Origin: Synechococcus sp. PCC 7335 | GTDB taxonomy: Bacteria; Cyanobacteriota; Cyanobacteriia; Phormidesmidales; Phormidesmidaceae | Assembly (NCBI RefSeq): GCF_000155595.1 | Contig: NZ_DS989904.1 | Span: forward strand, 1,209,354 to 1,273,353 | Length of the DNA: 64,000 nucleotides | Direction of reading: 5' to 3' | Shown here: in pieces, positions 29,392 to 37,318 of the stretch | Layout of the letters: every line of letters begins with the position of its first letter | Position numbering within the stretch: position 1 is the stretch's first letter | Translations under genes and position numbers: made by a program | Notes under the pieces: generated by a model | Database searches by the model: none | Told to the model about the DNA's origin: nothing | What the model saw: only the letters and a program-made list of their open reading frames with translations

Positions 29392-30348
29392 ATGCTCACT
29401 TTCCTCGCTAACGCCAAAATCAACCTCCACCTTGAAATCATTGGCAGTCGACCTGACGGCTTTCATGAGCTAGTTATGGTCATGCAAAGCGTTGCTTTAG
29501 CGGATCGCATTACCCTTCGCCCTCTAAACACACCAACTATTCAGATTCAATGTGATCACCCGCAGGTTCCTACTGACTCAGCGAATCTGGCTTATCAGGC
29601 GGTAGCACTCCTTCAAGAGCGACTGCCTCATCGAACCAATCAAAAGGGTGGGGTAGAAATCACAATTGAGAAGAAGATTCCGGTAGGGGCTGGACTAGCG
29701 GGCGGATCGTCGAATGCGGCTGCGGTACTGTTTGGTCTAGATATCTTATGGGATCTAGGGTTGACGCGGGTGGAGCTTCAGGAACTCGGCTCGGAACTCG
29801 GCTCGGATGTGCCATTTTGCTTGGCAGGGGGATGCGCGATCGCGACCGGCAGAGGTGAGGAAGTCAATCTACTTTATAAAAACAACAGCCTTCACGCTGT
29901 CTTGGCTAAGTACAATAGCCTTTCAGTTTCTACCCCATGGGCCTATCAGACCTATCGAGAGCAGTTCGGCCACACCTACATCCCCGTCGACAGATTCACT
30001 AGCTTAGAGAAACGCCGAGCGCGAGTGCATTCTGGCAGTATGGTCCAGGCGATCGGCAAAAAGCAGTCGCAGGCGATTGGTTCAAATCTTTATAACGATC
30101 TAGAGAAAATCGTGTTGCCAGCTCATCCTAAGGTCGCTCTGCTCAAGTCAACCATGACTGCTTTGGCAGCGCAGTTCAATGCTCTCGGTACCCTAATGTC
30201 TGGTTCTGGACCTACCTTATTCACGCTATCTGAAACGCCAGAGCAAGCCCAGTCTATGGCGAAGGCACTCCGTCAATCCGTTAGCGACTCAGATCTTATG
30301 GTCTATACCGCTCCATTTACCGCCCATGGCATTGAGACCCTCTCTTAG
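29392..30348 (+). CDS. ispE: 4-diphosphocytidyl-2-C-methyl-D-erythritol kinase
   Basis: This GHMP kinase of the MEP isoprenoid pathway acts directly after IspD. The 318 aa start at the ATG that begins AKINLHLEIIGSRPDGFHE, with a PVGAGLAGGSSNAAAVL ATP-binding loop (about 98-114) and a C-terminal GTLMSGSGPTLF. An open frame upstream overlapping rsmA is not part of the protein. Co-transcription with rsmA is likely (11-bp gap). Confidence 0.96.
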   Translation: MLTFLANAKINLHLEIIGSRPDGFHELVMVMQSVALADRITLRPLNTPTIQIQCDHPQVPTDSANLAYQAVALLQERLPHRTNQKGGVEITIEKKIPVGAGLAGGSSNAAAVLFGLDILWDLGLTRVELQELGSELGSDVPFCLAGGCAIATGRGEEVNLLYKNNSLHAVLAKYNSLSVSTPWAYQTYREQFGHTYIPVDRFTSLEKRRARVHSGSMVQAIGKKQSQAIGSNLYNDLEKIVLPAHPKVALLKSTMTALAAQFNALGTLMSGSGPTLFTLSETPEQAQSMAKALRQSVSDSDLMVYTAPFTAHGIETLS

Positions 30349-30398
30349 CAGTGAGACTTTGTTTTAATAGCCTGATGACGATCGATCTATAGCTTTCG

Positions 30399-30457
30399 CC
30401 ACTTAGCTCTACACATTTTCTAGGACTGAAACCCTTGATGTATGAAGAGCTAAGTGG
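30399..30457. repeat. 12-bp inverted repeat downstream of ispE
   Basis: CCACTTAGCTCT at 30399-30410 pairs perfectly with AGAGCTAAGTGG at 30446-30457 across a 35-nt loop. There is no T-run, so it is not a typical terminator. It may be an RNA stem in the ispE 3' untranslated region or a remnant of a small repeat element. Confidence 0.6.
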
Positions 30458-30644
30458 TCAGCAATGACCGTAGGCTTTGCCTTCTCGCAGAGTCTGCATC
30501 CAGCCATTGCCCCCTAATTGCGCTTAGTCCAAGTACCACACACTTAGAGCCTAATTGAGGGTTCTGTTCATCTATGCCTGTAATCTAGGTCTGTAATCTG
30601 GCGCTGTTTGCTACACTAAACGCTGTTACCTAAAGAAATATTCT

Positions 30645-30869
30645 ATGAAGCGACTTCCCTTTGACAGCCAACAAGTCATGCGCCGCACTGAAGATCTGAT
30701 CAGCGCCGCCTCAAATCGCTATCGCATCACTGTACAAGTTGCTAACCGGGCGCAGCGTCGTCGTTTTGAAGAGTTCGATAGCTTAGATGAGTCCAAAATG
30801 AAGCCTGTCCTACGTGCGATTGTCGAGATGTCGGACGAGCTAACGCAACCAGAGATCATCGGTGAATAG
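30645..30869 (+). CDS. rpoZ: RNA polymerase omega subunit
   Basis: The 74-aa protein is short, as in other cyanobacteria. [40 protein letters not shown] is a clear match to the omega fold (helix pair with NRYRI and the A-x-RA-R motif). Omega supports assembly and sigma recruitment of the polymerase. TACACT at 30612 is a possible -10 element. Monocistronic. Confidence 0.95.
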   Translation: MKRLPFDSQQVMRRTEDLISAASNRYRITVQVANRAQRRRFEEFDSLDESKMKPVLRAIVEMSDELTQPEIIGE

Positions 30870-30954
30870 GCATTCAGCATTCAGCTAGCATTCAATTGGC
30901 GTTCCCATCTAGTTAACACAACCAAATTTCAAGTCAAACTTTAAGAAAACAAGC

Positions 30955-31452
30955 GTGGCTATGTATAAACACCTAAAGCGATATCGTTTATTAGGCGTCT
31001 TAGTGGCTACGTTTGTTGCGTTTAACGGAATCGCACTTGAACCCGGGCAAGCTCAGTCTCCATCTCGCGCTGTTAACCCTGCGGCCATATCGATACAGGT
31101 ATATACCCAGATACCAGAACTACCTTTAGAAAATCAGTATGTCAGCAGTGAAACCGGAGAGGTCGCTGCGGAAAATACACTGGTTTCTAGAATTATTCGC
31201 TATCACCTATACATCAAGGACCGTCCTACTACTTTGCGACTTGATTGGAAGCTGACGATGGCTGATTTTCTCGGTGTATTTGAGCGGATATCTGCCGATG
31301 ACTATCCTGACTACGGTTTGCGAGAAAATCCGATGGCTGGTGATATCTTGGCAGTTGAGAATCTAAGCTGGGAGGTACGCGATCTCCTTACCAATCTTCT
31401 TTATGAAGCATTTGTCTCGCCGACCATAGCGTCTAATAGTGACCGCAGGTGA
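30955..31452 (+). CDS. Conserved secreted hypothetical protein
   Basis: The 165-aa protein starts at GTG (or ATG two codons later). A typical signal peptide (KRYRLLGVLVATFVAFNGIALEPGQA) has a cleavage site around residue 33 (GQA-QS). The mature part contains VYTQIPELPLENQYVS, LVSRIIRYHLYIKDRP and WKLTMADFLG, consistent with a conserved cyanobacterial periplasmic protein of unknown function. Its stop overlaps the start of the next gene by four bases (GTGA), a strong sign of translational coupling. Confidence 0.75.
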   Translation: MAMYKHLKRYRLLGVLVATFVAFNGIALEPGQAQSPSRAVNPAAISIQVYTQIPELPLENQYVSSETGEVAAENTLVSRIIRYHLYIKDRPTTLRLDWKLTMADFLGVFERISADDYPDYGLRENPMAGDILAVENLSWEVRDLLTNLLYEAFVSPTIASNSDRR

Positions 31453-31820
31453 AGCAAAAAGTCCTAGAAGGAAATGGTTGGCGACTGGGCTGGAACCCTG
31501 AGGCTGATAACTTTCGTGGTTTGATAGCTGGACCAGACTGGGCCCTAGAGTTGACCGCTGCAGAACTCAAAGATTTTTGTAGGCTCGCTCGGCAGTTAGA
31601 TAGCACGATGAACGCGATGACAGTGCAACTAGTCGACGAAGAGCGTTTGAGCTGTGAGCAGGAAACTCAGATAGTTTGGTTAGAAGCTGAAGGCTTTCCG
31701 ACCTGCTATGGTCTGCGCTTCATACTATTGACAGGCAGAAAGTGCGAAGGAGAATGGCCGCCTGATGTAGTTCCACAGTTGATTAGCGCTCTAGATCAAT
31801 TACCTTTTCGTGACCTATAG
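31449..31820 (+). CDS. DUF1818-family protein
   Basis: The 123-aa soluble protein starts at GTG within the stop of the preceding gene. The N-terminus LEGNGWRLGWNPEADNFRGLIAGPDWALELT and WLEAEGFPTCYGLRFILLTGRKCEGEWP match the cyanobacteria-specific DUF1818 family. The function is unknown. The four-base overlap means it is made together with the secreted protein upstream, a pairing worth noting for function prediction. Confidence 0.85.
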   Translation: MKQKVLEGNGWRLGWNPEADNFRGLIAGPDWALELTAAELKDFCRLARQLDSTMNAMTVQLVDEERLSCEQETQIVWLEAEGFPTCYGLRFILLTGRKCEGEWPPDVVPQLISALDQLPFRDL

Positions 31821-32591
31821 CGCTAGACACTTCGGCCGTAGGCACTGCTCTGTAGGTACTTCTCTGTATACCTTGCGCTGTGCACTACGGGGCACGAGTT
31901 CGAAGGTCAATTCCGCATAAGTAATCAAGCTTAACTAGGTTAATCTTGATCACTAGCTTTATCAATCACTAGCTTTATTACTTTATCTACAGCGTCATCG
32001 AGTCTATAGCGTCATTGACTGCCCAATAGCGTTTCAATTTTCACGCGTATCCAAGTCGGAGCAGGCTACGCTCGCTAGTCTTACGGGCTATGAAGACGAC
32101 TACAAGGCAAAAACTATAGGACTGTCCTCAGGAATTAATATATGGTATATATGAACTATATTCCTGTATACTATCCTATGGACGAAACTGGAATGGGTAG
32201 CGTACTAGAGAGCTACAGACCACCCATCTGTCTGCTCGTCGCTAGATAGAAAAAAGCATCCCTTCTACTGCCAGCTTAGGACTCCAAATGCCCTAAACCT
32301 ACCCTAGGCCTACAAGAGCCTAACGGTCTCTGTATTACCTCAAAGGGCCGCAGATTACATTTTTAGGTGCTCTTCGTTCGGATGTTAGAAACAATGAAGC
32401 AACTGCTGAGGTTCTCTTTTCCCATGTCATAGAATCTGGACTTTGAGTTGGAACCCATGGCTGCTAAGCGATGAATATGGATAACTGTCCTCTACTTATC
32501 TTTAGAGCTGTCTAGTGACCGGACCTAGCAGAGAAAAGTATGTATGATAGATTCAATTTAAAGCTCCTGCGGATTGTCCAGAGGATAGGTC
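31821..32591. other. Long spacer with palindrome and AT-rich stretch
   Basis: These 770 bp have no convincing ORF. They contain a 16-bp tandem duplication (ATCACTAGCTTTATCA at 31949, ATCACTAGCTTTATTA at 31965) and the perfect palindrome AGGACTGTCCT (32118-32128). An unusually AT-rich segment rich in TATAT follows (32133-32180). It also contains GGATTGTCC (32571-32579) just before the ribosome site of the next gene. It is the likely control region of the helix-turn-helix gene. Confidence 0.55.
32118..32128. promoter_or_regulatory. AGGAC-N-GTCCT palindrome
   Basis: AGGACTGTCCT is a perfect 5-bp inverted repeat around one base, about 465 bp before the helix-turn-helix gene. The same motif recurs inside that gene (32852-32862) and half-related copies flank the tRNA-Pro locus, so it may be a binding site or an iterated palindrome. 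Confidence 0.45.
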
Positions 32592-33185
32592 ATGAGTAGT
32601 GGAAATATCGACCGTATCCCGGTCAATCAACTGAGCGATCGCTACCAATTAGCTAGAAGCGCTGTGTACAAGCGCATGTCAGATTTAGGAGTTGAGCGGG
32701 AGAAGATCGGTAATCGAGCATACGTCAGTAACGAGCAGGTCAAGCTACTAGACGAGCTGCATAATTTTATCGGTGTGGGCGGCAACGTTGCCGAATTCAT
32801 AGCCCGTAAAGGACTCAACAAGCCTAGCCCCTCGTCTTCTAACAATTCTTCAGGACAGTCCTCAGGTCGATCCTCAGGACAATCCTCGGATCTAGCCCTC
32901 AACCAGTCTGATATGGTGAAGCTGATCAGTGCGATCGCGGCCGAAATGTCCACAAAGCTTCAGCCTGCTTTGTCTGCGCGCGATCCGCTAGCCTACTACG
33001 AATCCTTAGAGAAAGCAGCTAAAGGAGGATGGAAGTTGAGGACCTCTGAATTGGCAGAGCTACTAAAACTCGATCCTAAAGAGATTGAGGGCTACGGCCA
33101 CACCTTCTATGAAGCAGGATTCATCTTTAATCGTGCAGGCTATCGATCGGGGGGTGAAGGTGCTTGGCTAGTCTCGAAGAGATAG
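32592..33185 (+). CDS. Helix-turn-helix protein with Ser/Gly/Gln linker, function unknown
   Basis: The 197-aa protein has an N-terminal segment (about 8-60; IPVNQLSDRYQLARSAVYKR and EKIGNRAYVSNEQVKLLDEL) that reads as a winged or MerR-like helix-turn-helix. A low-complexity linker follows (about 78-102, repeated SSGQ/SSGR). The C-terminal domain (about 105-197) has a second helix-turn-helix-like part (LRTSELAELLKLDPKEIEGY) and an EGAWLV end. The linker is encoded by 12-nt repeats containing AGGACAGTCCT. The ribosome site GAGG sits seven nt before the ATG. Its isolation in a gene-poor region suggests acquired or regulatory DNA; no known family was recognised. Confidence 0.7.
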   Translation: MSSGNIDRIPVNQLSDRYQLARSAVYKRMSDLGVEREKIGNRAYVSNEQVKLLDELHNFIGVGGNVAEFIARKGLNKPSPSSSNNSSGQSSGRSSGQSSDLALNQSDMVKLISAIAAEMSTKLQPALSARDPLAYYESLEKAAKGGWKLRTSELAELLKLDPKEIEGYGHTFYEAGFIFNRAGYRSGGEGAWLVSKR

Positions 33186-33250
33186 AACTAGTCCGTTCTA
33201 TTCTCAATCTCCCTTTGGTCTTGTTCATTGAATCTACAATGCTATGTACT

Positions 33251-33311
33251 TAGGACAGTCTGTAGGATAAGTATCAGGAAGATACTCAGGACTATATTGC
33301 AGACTGTCCTA
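33251..33311. repeat. 61-bp element bounded by perfect 12-bp inverted repeats
   Basis: TAGGACAGTCTG and its exact reverse complement CAGACTGTCCTA bound a 37-nt centre that itself folds (6-bp stem, 5-nt loop). The 10-mer GGACAGTCTG recurs at 33476-33485 just after tRNA-Pro. It resembles a miniature inverted-repeat element or a pair of binding sites; no target-site duplication could be confirmed. Confidence 0.55.
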
Positions 33312-33328
33312 AACGTATCTGATAGCTA

Positions 33329-33365
33329 GTAGCGCACTACTTTGAGGTAGTAGGGGTCGTGGGTT
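33329..33365 (+). pseudogene. Partial duplicate of tRNA-Pro
   Basis: These 37 bp match tRNA-Pro(GGG) positions 33416-33452 (D-stem 3' side, whole anticodon arm, variable loop and start of the T arm) with a single mismatch in the middle base of the anticodon. The acceptor stem, D-arm 5' half and T-loop 3' half are absent, so it cannot form a tRNA. The offset is 87 bp. Confidence 0.85.
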
Positions 33366-33396
33366 GTGCTATTCTTGATAGGCAAATTAGCAGCTT

Positions 33397-33470
33397 CGGG
33401 GCGTAGCGCAGCTTGGTAGCGCACTACTTTGGGGTAGTAGGGGTCGTGGGTTCAAATCCCGCCGCTCCGA
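33397..33470 (+). tRNA. tRNA-Pro(GGG)
   Basis: The 74-nt cloverleaf folds by hand. The acceptor CGGGGCG pairs with CGCTCCG (one G-T), the anticodon stem CTACT/AGTAG carries loop TTGGGGT with anticodon GGG, and the T-arm contains GGGTTCAAATCCC. The discriminator is A and CCA is not encoded. It closely resembles the bacterial proL-type tRNA. It reads CCC and CCU codons. A partial copy lies just upstream. Confidence 0.96.
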
Positions 33471-33720
33471 TTGTTGGACAGTCTGCATACAGGAGCTTAA
33501 AGCGTTGACAATTTGTCAGCGCTTCTCTTGTATCAAAGGTGTATTAAAGGGTCGCTAGGAGGTAAGGCGATAGCTGAAGCTAGATTGGACGATCAGCATC
33601 TGCTAGCCATACGGTTTTCTAGCCATCGTGCTCTTCCTCCTTGCTGATGGGTTTATTTTTGGCATAAGCACTAGGCACAACCTCCTATGGCACAATGGAA
33701 TAAGCCCAATGTATAAATGA

Positions 33721-34806
33721 TTGCCACCTGTGAGTATCGTAAAGTCGCCAGCCCGCCGAGCCGTTTTTCCCTTCACTGCGGTTATTGGCCAAGAAGACAT
33801 GAAGTTAGCGCTGATCTTGAATGTGATCGATCCTAAGATCGGTGGCGTGATGATCATGGGCGATCGCGGGACAGGTAAATCTACCACAATCCGGGCTCTA
33901 GCCGATCTGCTACCAGATATTGAAGTGGTCGCCAACGACCCTTTCAACCGTGCGCCTGATAACCCTGACGTTCTAGCTGAATATGAAGGTCAAGACATCA
34001 CAACGGCTAGTAAAAAGGTGCCTATGGTTGATTTGCCTTTGGGTGCAACCGAAGATCGCGTTTGCGGCACGATTGATATTGAAAAAGCACTTGCTGAAGG
34101 CAAGAAAGATTTTGAACCTGGTCTACTCGCTAAAGCAAACCGCGGTCTGCTCTATGTAGACGAAGTAAACTTACTAGACGACCATCTAGTCGATGTTTTG
34201 CTAGATTCTGCCGCCTCTGGTTGGAACACCGTAGAACGTGAAGGTATCTCCATTCGTCACCCAGCGCAGTTTGTTCTGATTGGTTCTGGAAACCCGGAGG
34301 AAGGTGAACTACGACCTCAGCTATTGGATCGCTTTGGTATGCACGCTGAGATTCGCACCGTTCGTGAACCGACGCTGCGCGTTCGGATCGTAGAGCAGCG
34401 GACTGAATTTGACCAAGACCCAGAGGGGTTTGCCGCCCAGTGTCAGGCTGAACAAGCAGCGCTGCAAGAGAAGATTGTGGCTGCCCAGAATCGACTAAAG
34501 GACGTCACGCTTGATCACGAGTATCAGCTCAAAATATCTCAAGTCTGCTCAGAGCTGAATGTAGATGGACTAAGAGGCGATATTGTAAGTACTCGAGCAG
34601 CCAAGGCGCTAGCCGCCTACGAAGGCAGAACTGAGGTCGCTTTGGAGGACATCCAACGAGTGATTGCGCTATGTTTACGTCACCGTCTGCGCAAAGATCC
34701 TTTGGAATCAATTGATTCTGGTTTCAAGGTAGAAAAGACTTTTAGCGCTACTTTCGGTGTTGCCGCGCCAGAGATGAATGGCCGTAAGCCTATGGCTACT
34801 CGATAA
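33721..34806 (+). CDS. chlI: Magnesium chelatase ATPase subunit I
   Basis: The 361-aa AAA+ subunit drives ATP-dependent Mg2+ insertion into protoporphyrin IX with ChlD and ChlH, the first committed step of chlorophyll synthesis. Walker A is GDRGTGKST (about 47-55), Walker B is LLYVDEVNLL, sensor 1 is LIGSGNPEEGELRPQLLDRFG, and a C-terminal helical lid is present. The start is TTG (or GTG three codons later); neither has a strong ribosome site. ruvC follows after 12 bp in the same direction. Confidence 0.97.
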   Translation: MPPVSIVKSPARRAVFPFTAVIGQEDMKLALILNVIDPKIGGVMIMGDRGTGKSTTIRALADLLPDIEVVANDPFNRAPDNPDVLAEYEGQDITTASKKVPMVDLPLGATEDRVCGTIDIEKALAEGKKDFEPGLLAKANRGLLYVDEVNLLDDHLVDVLLDSAASGWNTVEREGISIRHPAQFVLIGSGNPEEGELRPQLLDRFGMHAEIRTVREPTLRVRIVEQRTEFDQDPEGFAAQCQAEQAALQEKIVAAQNRLKDVTLDHEYQLKISQVCSELNVDGLRGDIVSTRAAKALAAYEGRTEVALEDIQRVIALCLRHRLRKDPLESIDSGFKVEKTFSATFGVAAPEMNGRKPMATR

Positions 34807-34818
34807 TTTAGTACCTGC

Positions 34819-35313
34819 ATGACTAAGCGCATTCTTGGTTTGGACCCGGGTTTGGCAATTTTAGGGTTTGGCGTGCTCGAGTATGACCCAGCCAAGATGC
34901 GAGACTTGATGCCAGATATTCGAGTCATAGACTATGGCATTGTGCAGACGCCTGCTCGTACGGATACCGGCCAGCGCCTTTGTACTATATATAACGACTT
35001 GCACAGCGTCATCGACGAGTACAAGCCAGATTTGGTTTCAATTGAGAAGCTTTTTTTTTATCGGATGGGTAATACCATTTTGGTTGCCCAGGCTAGAGGC
35101 GTTGTGATGTTGGTGCTAGCTCAGTGCAATTTGCCTTTTGTAGAGTTTACGCCTGCTCAAATTAAGCAGTCGATCACTGGCCACGGCAATGCGGATAAAG
35201 TAGAAGTGCAGGACGCTGTAGCTAGAGAGCTGAACCTAGAGGCAATTCCTAAGCCGGACGACGCGGCGGATGGTTTGGCTGTTGCTTTGACAGCTTGGTT
35301 TCGTATGGAATAG
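34819..35313 (+). CDS. ruvC: Holliday junction resolvase RuvC
   Basis: The 164-aa RNase H-fold endonuclease resolves Holliday junctions with RuvAB. Acidic catalytic residues are in ILGLDPG (Asp about 9), VSIEKLFF (Glu) and [12 protein letters not shown] (Asp pair near the C-terminus). It starts 12 bp after chlI, so the two are likely co-transcribed even though their functions are unrelated. Confidence 0.97.
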   Translation: MTKRILGLDPGLAILGFGVLEYDPAKMRDLMPDIRVIDYGIVQTPARTDTGQRLCTIYNDLHSVIDEYKPDLVSIEKLFFYRMGNTILVAQARGVVMLVLAQCNLPFVEFTPAQIKQSITGHGNADKVEVQDAVARELNLEAIPKPDDAADGLAVALTAWFRME

Positions 35314-35325
35314 CGCAGACGAACC

Positions 35326-35368
35326 TGATCCTAGTAATTTGATGCCAGTAATCTGATGCTAGTAATCC
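35326..35368. repeat. Decayed 14-15-bp tandem triplication
   Basis: Three units related to GATGC(C/T)AGTAATCT follow one another in the spacer between ruvC and the next gene, with two to three differences between units. Confidence 0.7.
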
Positions 35369-35404
35369 AATGCGAATGAAGTGATGCCTAGGGAGGACGA
35401 GGTC

Positions 35405-35917
35405 GTGCCTAAGTTTGCAAGCGCTGTAGACAGAGTAAAGGTAGAGCAGCTGATGCAGCCTGCCTTGATTCGAGTCATTGATAATATTCGAAAGCAGTTG
35501 GATAGCACAGCCTGGGAAGGCCAATATGACGAGAAGCTAGTATGGCCAGAAGGAACGACGGTAGAACAGCAGGAAGAATACGCCAGGTTGCAAAAAGGAC
35601 TGCATGGTGTGCCACCCGAAGAACACGATCGAGTGGCTGCGCTGATGGCCGTGTTGCCCCAACCGTCACCTATTTACACGCTCAGACTCACGCATGTTGG
35701 ACAGGCAGATCGAACGATAGATATCTGGAGTTTGTGCTATCAGGTGTGTGCGTTGGCGCAGCCTCTAGACCAGAGAAGTGCCGCTCAGGAGGGTGCTCAA
35801 TCAGTGATCGCAGCAGACAATAGCTTATTTGATGACGCGGGCGAAATCGACTGGCGAGCGCTTGATGATAAGACACTAAATCTTGTCAGCAGTCACTTTG
35901 CGGCTTTGCCAGCTTAA
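35405..35917 (+). CDS. Conserved cyanobacterial hypothetical protein
   Basis: The soluble protein of about 170 aa starts at GTG (MPKFASAVDRVKVEQLMQPA) and is preceded by GGGAGG eight nt upstream. An earlier in-frame GTG would add eight residues encoded by the ribosome site itself and is therefore unlikely. Visible features are ALIRVIDNIRKQLDSTAWEG, then WPEGTTVEQQEEYARLQ, then LPQPSPIYTLRLTHVG; none is a known catalytic motif. It is third in line after chlI and ruvC, 91 bp after ruvC. Confidence 0.7.
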   Translation: MPKFASAVDRVKVEQLMQPALIRVIDNIRKQLDSTAWEGQYDEKLVWPEGTTVEQQEEYARLQKGLHGVPPEEHDRVAALMAVLPQPSPIYTLRLTHVGQADRTIDIWSLCYQVCALAQPLDQRSAAQEGAQSVIAADNSLFDDAGEIDWRALDDKTLNLVSSHFAALPA

Positions 35918-36091
35918 CTGCTCAGTTGACCACTCGCTTTGCGGTTTAATTTGCCACTGGCTAATCTGCTATTGGCAAAATAGACTTACCCAATTCAAAG
36001 AATAGATAGGATGAGCTTTGGATGTGTGCTTATCTTTATCTAACAAGGAACAATTGCCGAAAGATTACGTACTCAACCTTAAGGAAGCGCT

Positions 36092-36724
36092 ATGCAATTG
36101 GTTGGAATGCTGGATTCTCCCTATGTCAGACGGGTAGCGATCGCCCTTCATAGTCTCCATATCCCATTCGATCATTTGCCGCTGTCGGTCTTTCGCAATA
36201 TGCCAGAGTTTAGTCAGATTAATCCATTAATCAAAGCGCCTACGCTGGTGTGTGACGATGGTGAAGTGCTGATGGACTCTAGTTTAATTCTGGACTATAT
36301 CGAACGGCTCGCTGGCCCAGACAATACGCTCATGCCTGTGAGTATCAAGCCCTATCAAAGGACCATTCGCTTAATCGGACTAGGTATTAATGCCTGCGAT
36401 AAGACGGTACAGGTCGAGTATGAGCGTAAAAGACCTGAGGAAAAACAATATCAGCCTTGGCGCGATCGCATCCAGACGCAGCTGATTGTCGCCTATGATC
36501 AAATCGAGACTTACGCCACCAAGGCTCCAGGCTGGTTAGTCACAGAGAAAATGACTCAAGCCGATATTACCGTCTGTGTCGCTTGGCAGTTTACCCGCTT
36601 CATTGCCGACGATGTAATCGACTCTAGCCGCTATCCAGGCTTGGCCTCACTCTCAAAACGCGCCGAAGCTAGCGCTGCTTTTAAAGCTGTGCCCATAGAC
36701 ACTAGCTGGGAGCCCAAGTTTTAG
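36092..36724 (+). CDS. Glutathione S-transferase family protein
   Basis: The 210-aa protein has a thioredoxin-fold N-terminal domain (MQLVGMLDSPYVRRVAIAL, with Ser/Pro/Tyr at the usual glutathione site, and NPLIKAPTLV with the cis-Pro). The all-helical GST C-terminal domain contains TQADITVCVAWQFTRF. Its substrate is unknown; it could act in detoxification or as a thiol peroxidase. A gshA gene elsewhere in this window confirms that glutathione is made. The ATG is 4 nt behind AAGGAAG. Confidence 0.9.
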   Translation: MQLVGMLDSPYVRRVAIALHSLHIPFDHLPLSVFRNMPEFSQINPLIKAPTLVCDDGEVLMDSSLILDYIERLAGPDNTLMPVSIKPYQRTIRLIGLGINACDKTVQVEYERKRPEEKQYQPWRDRIQTQLIVAYDQIETYATKAPGWLVTEKMTQADITVCVAWQFTRFIADDVIDSSRYPGLASLSKRAEASAAFKAVPIDTSWEPKF

Positions 36725-36789
36725 CTTGCTCCTGATGTCTCTGTATATTGCCTAATATTGCCTGAGCCGCTAGTATCCTTAGATTCAAG

Positions 36790-37263
36790 ATGACTCGAAG
36801 TCTTATGAAGATAGATCTCTGTGCTGTACCGATTGAGACAGGTACGAACTATCCTGCCCCTTTTCGATTGGCTGTAGAGGGGCGATCGCGTCAAAGGGTC
36901 GGCAATGCCGCTGGCCTGACAAATTTTGGTGTCAACATCACAACACTTACACCCGGCAGTCAGTCAGCACTAAGACATTGGCATTCGGCTCAAGATGAAT
37001 TTGTCTATGTGACGCATGGTGAGCTAGTGCTAGTGACAGATGCTGGTGAGCAAGTAATCAAAGCCGGAGAGATGGCAGGGTTCGCCGCAGGTGTTGCCAA
37101 CGGACATCATTTGATTAATCGCTCTAGCTATCTGGCTACTTATCTAGAAATTGGCGATCGCACTACACCCGATCAAGTTGATTATCCAGATCAAGACTTG
37201 CAGTGTGTTCCTGTAGATGAAGGCGATAGAGTCTTTCTGCATAAAGACGGTCGAGCTTACTAG
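36790..37263 (+). CDS. Cupin-domain protein
   Basis: The 157-aa protein has a single conserved beta-barrel. Cupin motif 1 is RHWHSAQDEFVYVTHGELVLV (the histidines and Glu are metal ligands) and motif 2 is GEMAGFAAGVANGHHLIN. This resembles small cupins of unknown substrate in bacteria, some of which bind sugars or thiols. The start may be the ATG used here or a second ATG five codons later. It is downstream of the GST gene by 65 bp and co-oriented, so an operon is possible. Confidence 0.85.
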   Translation: MTRSLMKIDLCAVPIETGTNYPAPFRLAVEGRSRQRVGNAAGLTNFGVNITTLTPGSQSALRHWHSAQDEFVYVTHGELVLVTDAGEQVIKAGEMAGFAAGVANGHHLINRSSYLATYLEIGDRTTPDQVDYPDQDLQCVPVDEGDRVFLHKDGRAY

Positions 37264-37318
37264 TGGCAAAAAGCTCGTGCCGAAGAGTCAGATATTAAGG
37301 CAGGTTGTTTTTTTCTGT

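Larger units (their letters stand above)
33186..33396. other. Spacer with nested inverted repeats and a tRNA fragment
   Basis: This spacer lies between the helix-turn-helix gene and tRNA-Pro. It holds a 12-bp inverted repeat (33251-33262 with 33300-33311), a small hairpin inside it (AGTATC at 33270-33275, GATACT at 33281-33286) and a 37-bp partial copy of tRNA-Pro (33329-33365). No ORF is credible. Confidence 0.6.

Noticed and set aside
33329-33365. Second functional tRNA gene
   Set aside because: Only part of a tRNA is present; acceptor and T-loop halves are missing, so it cannot fold.
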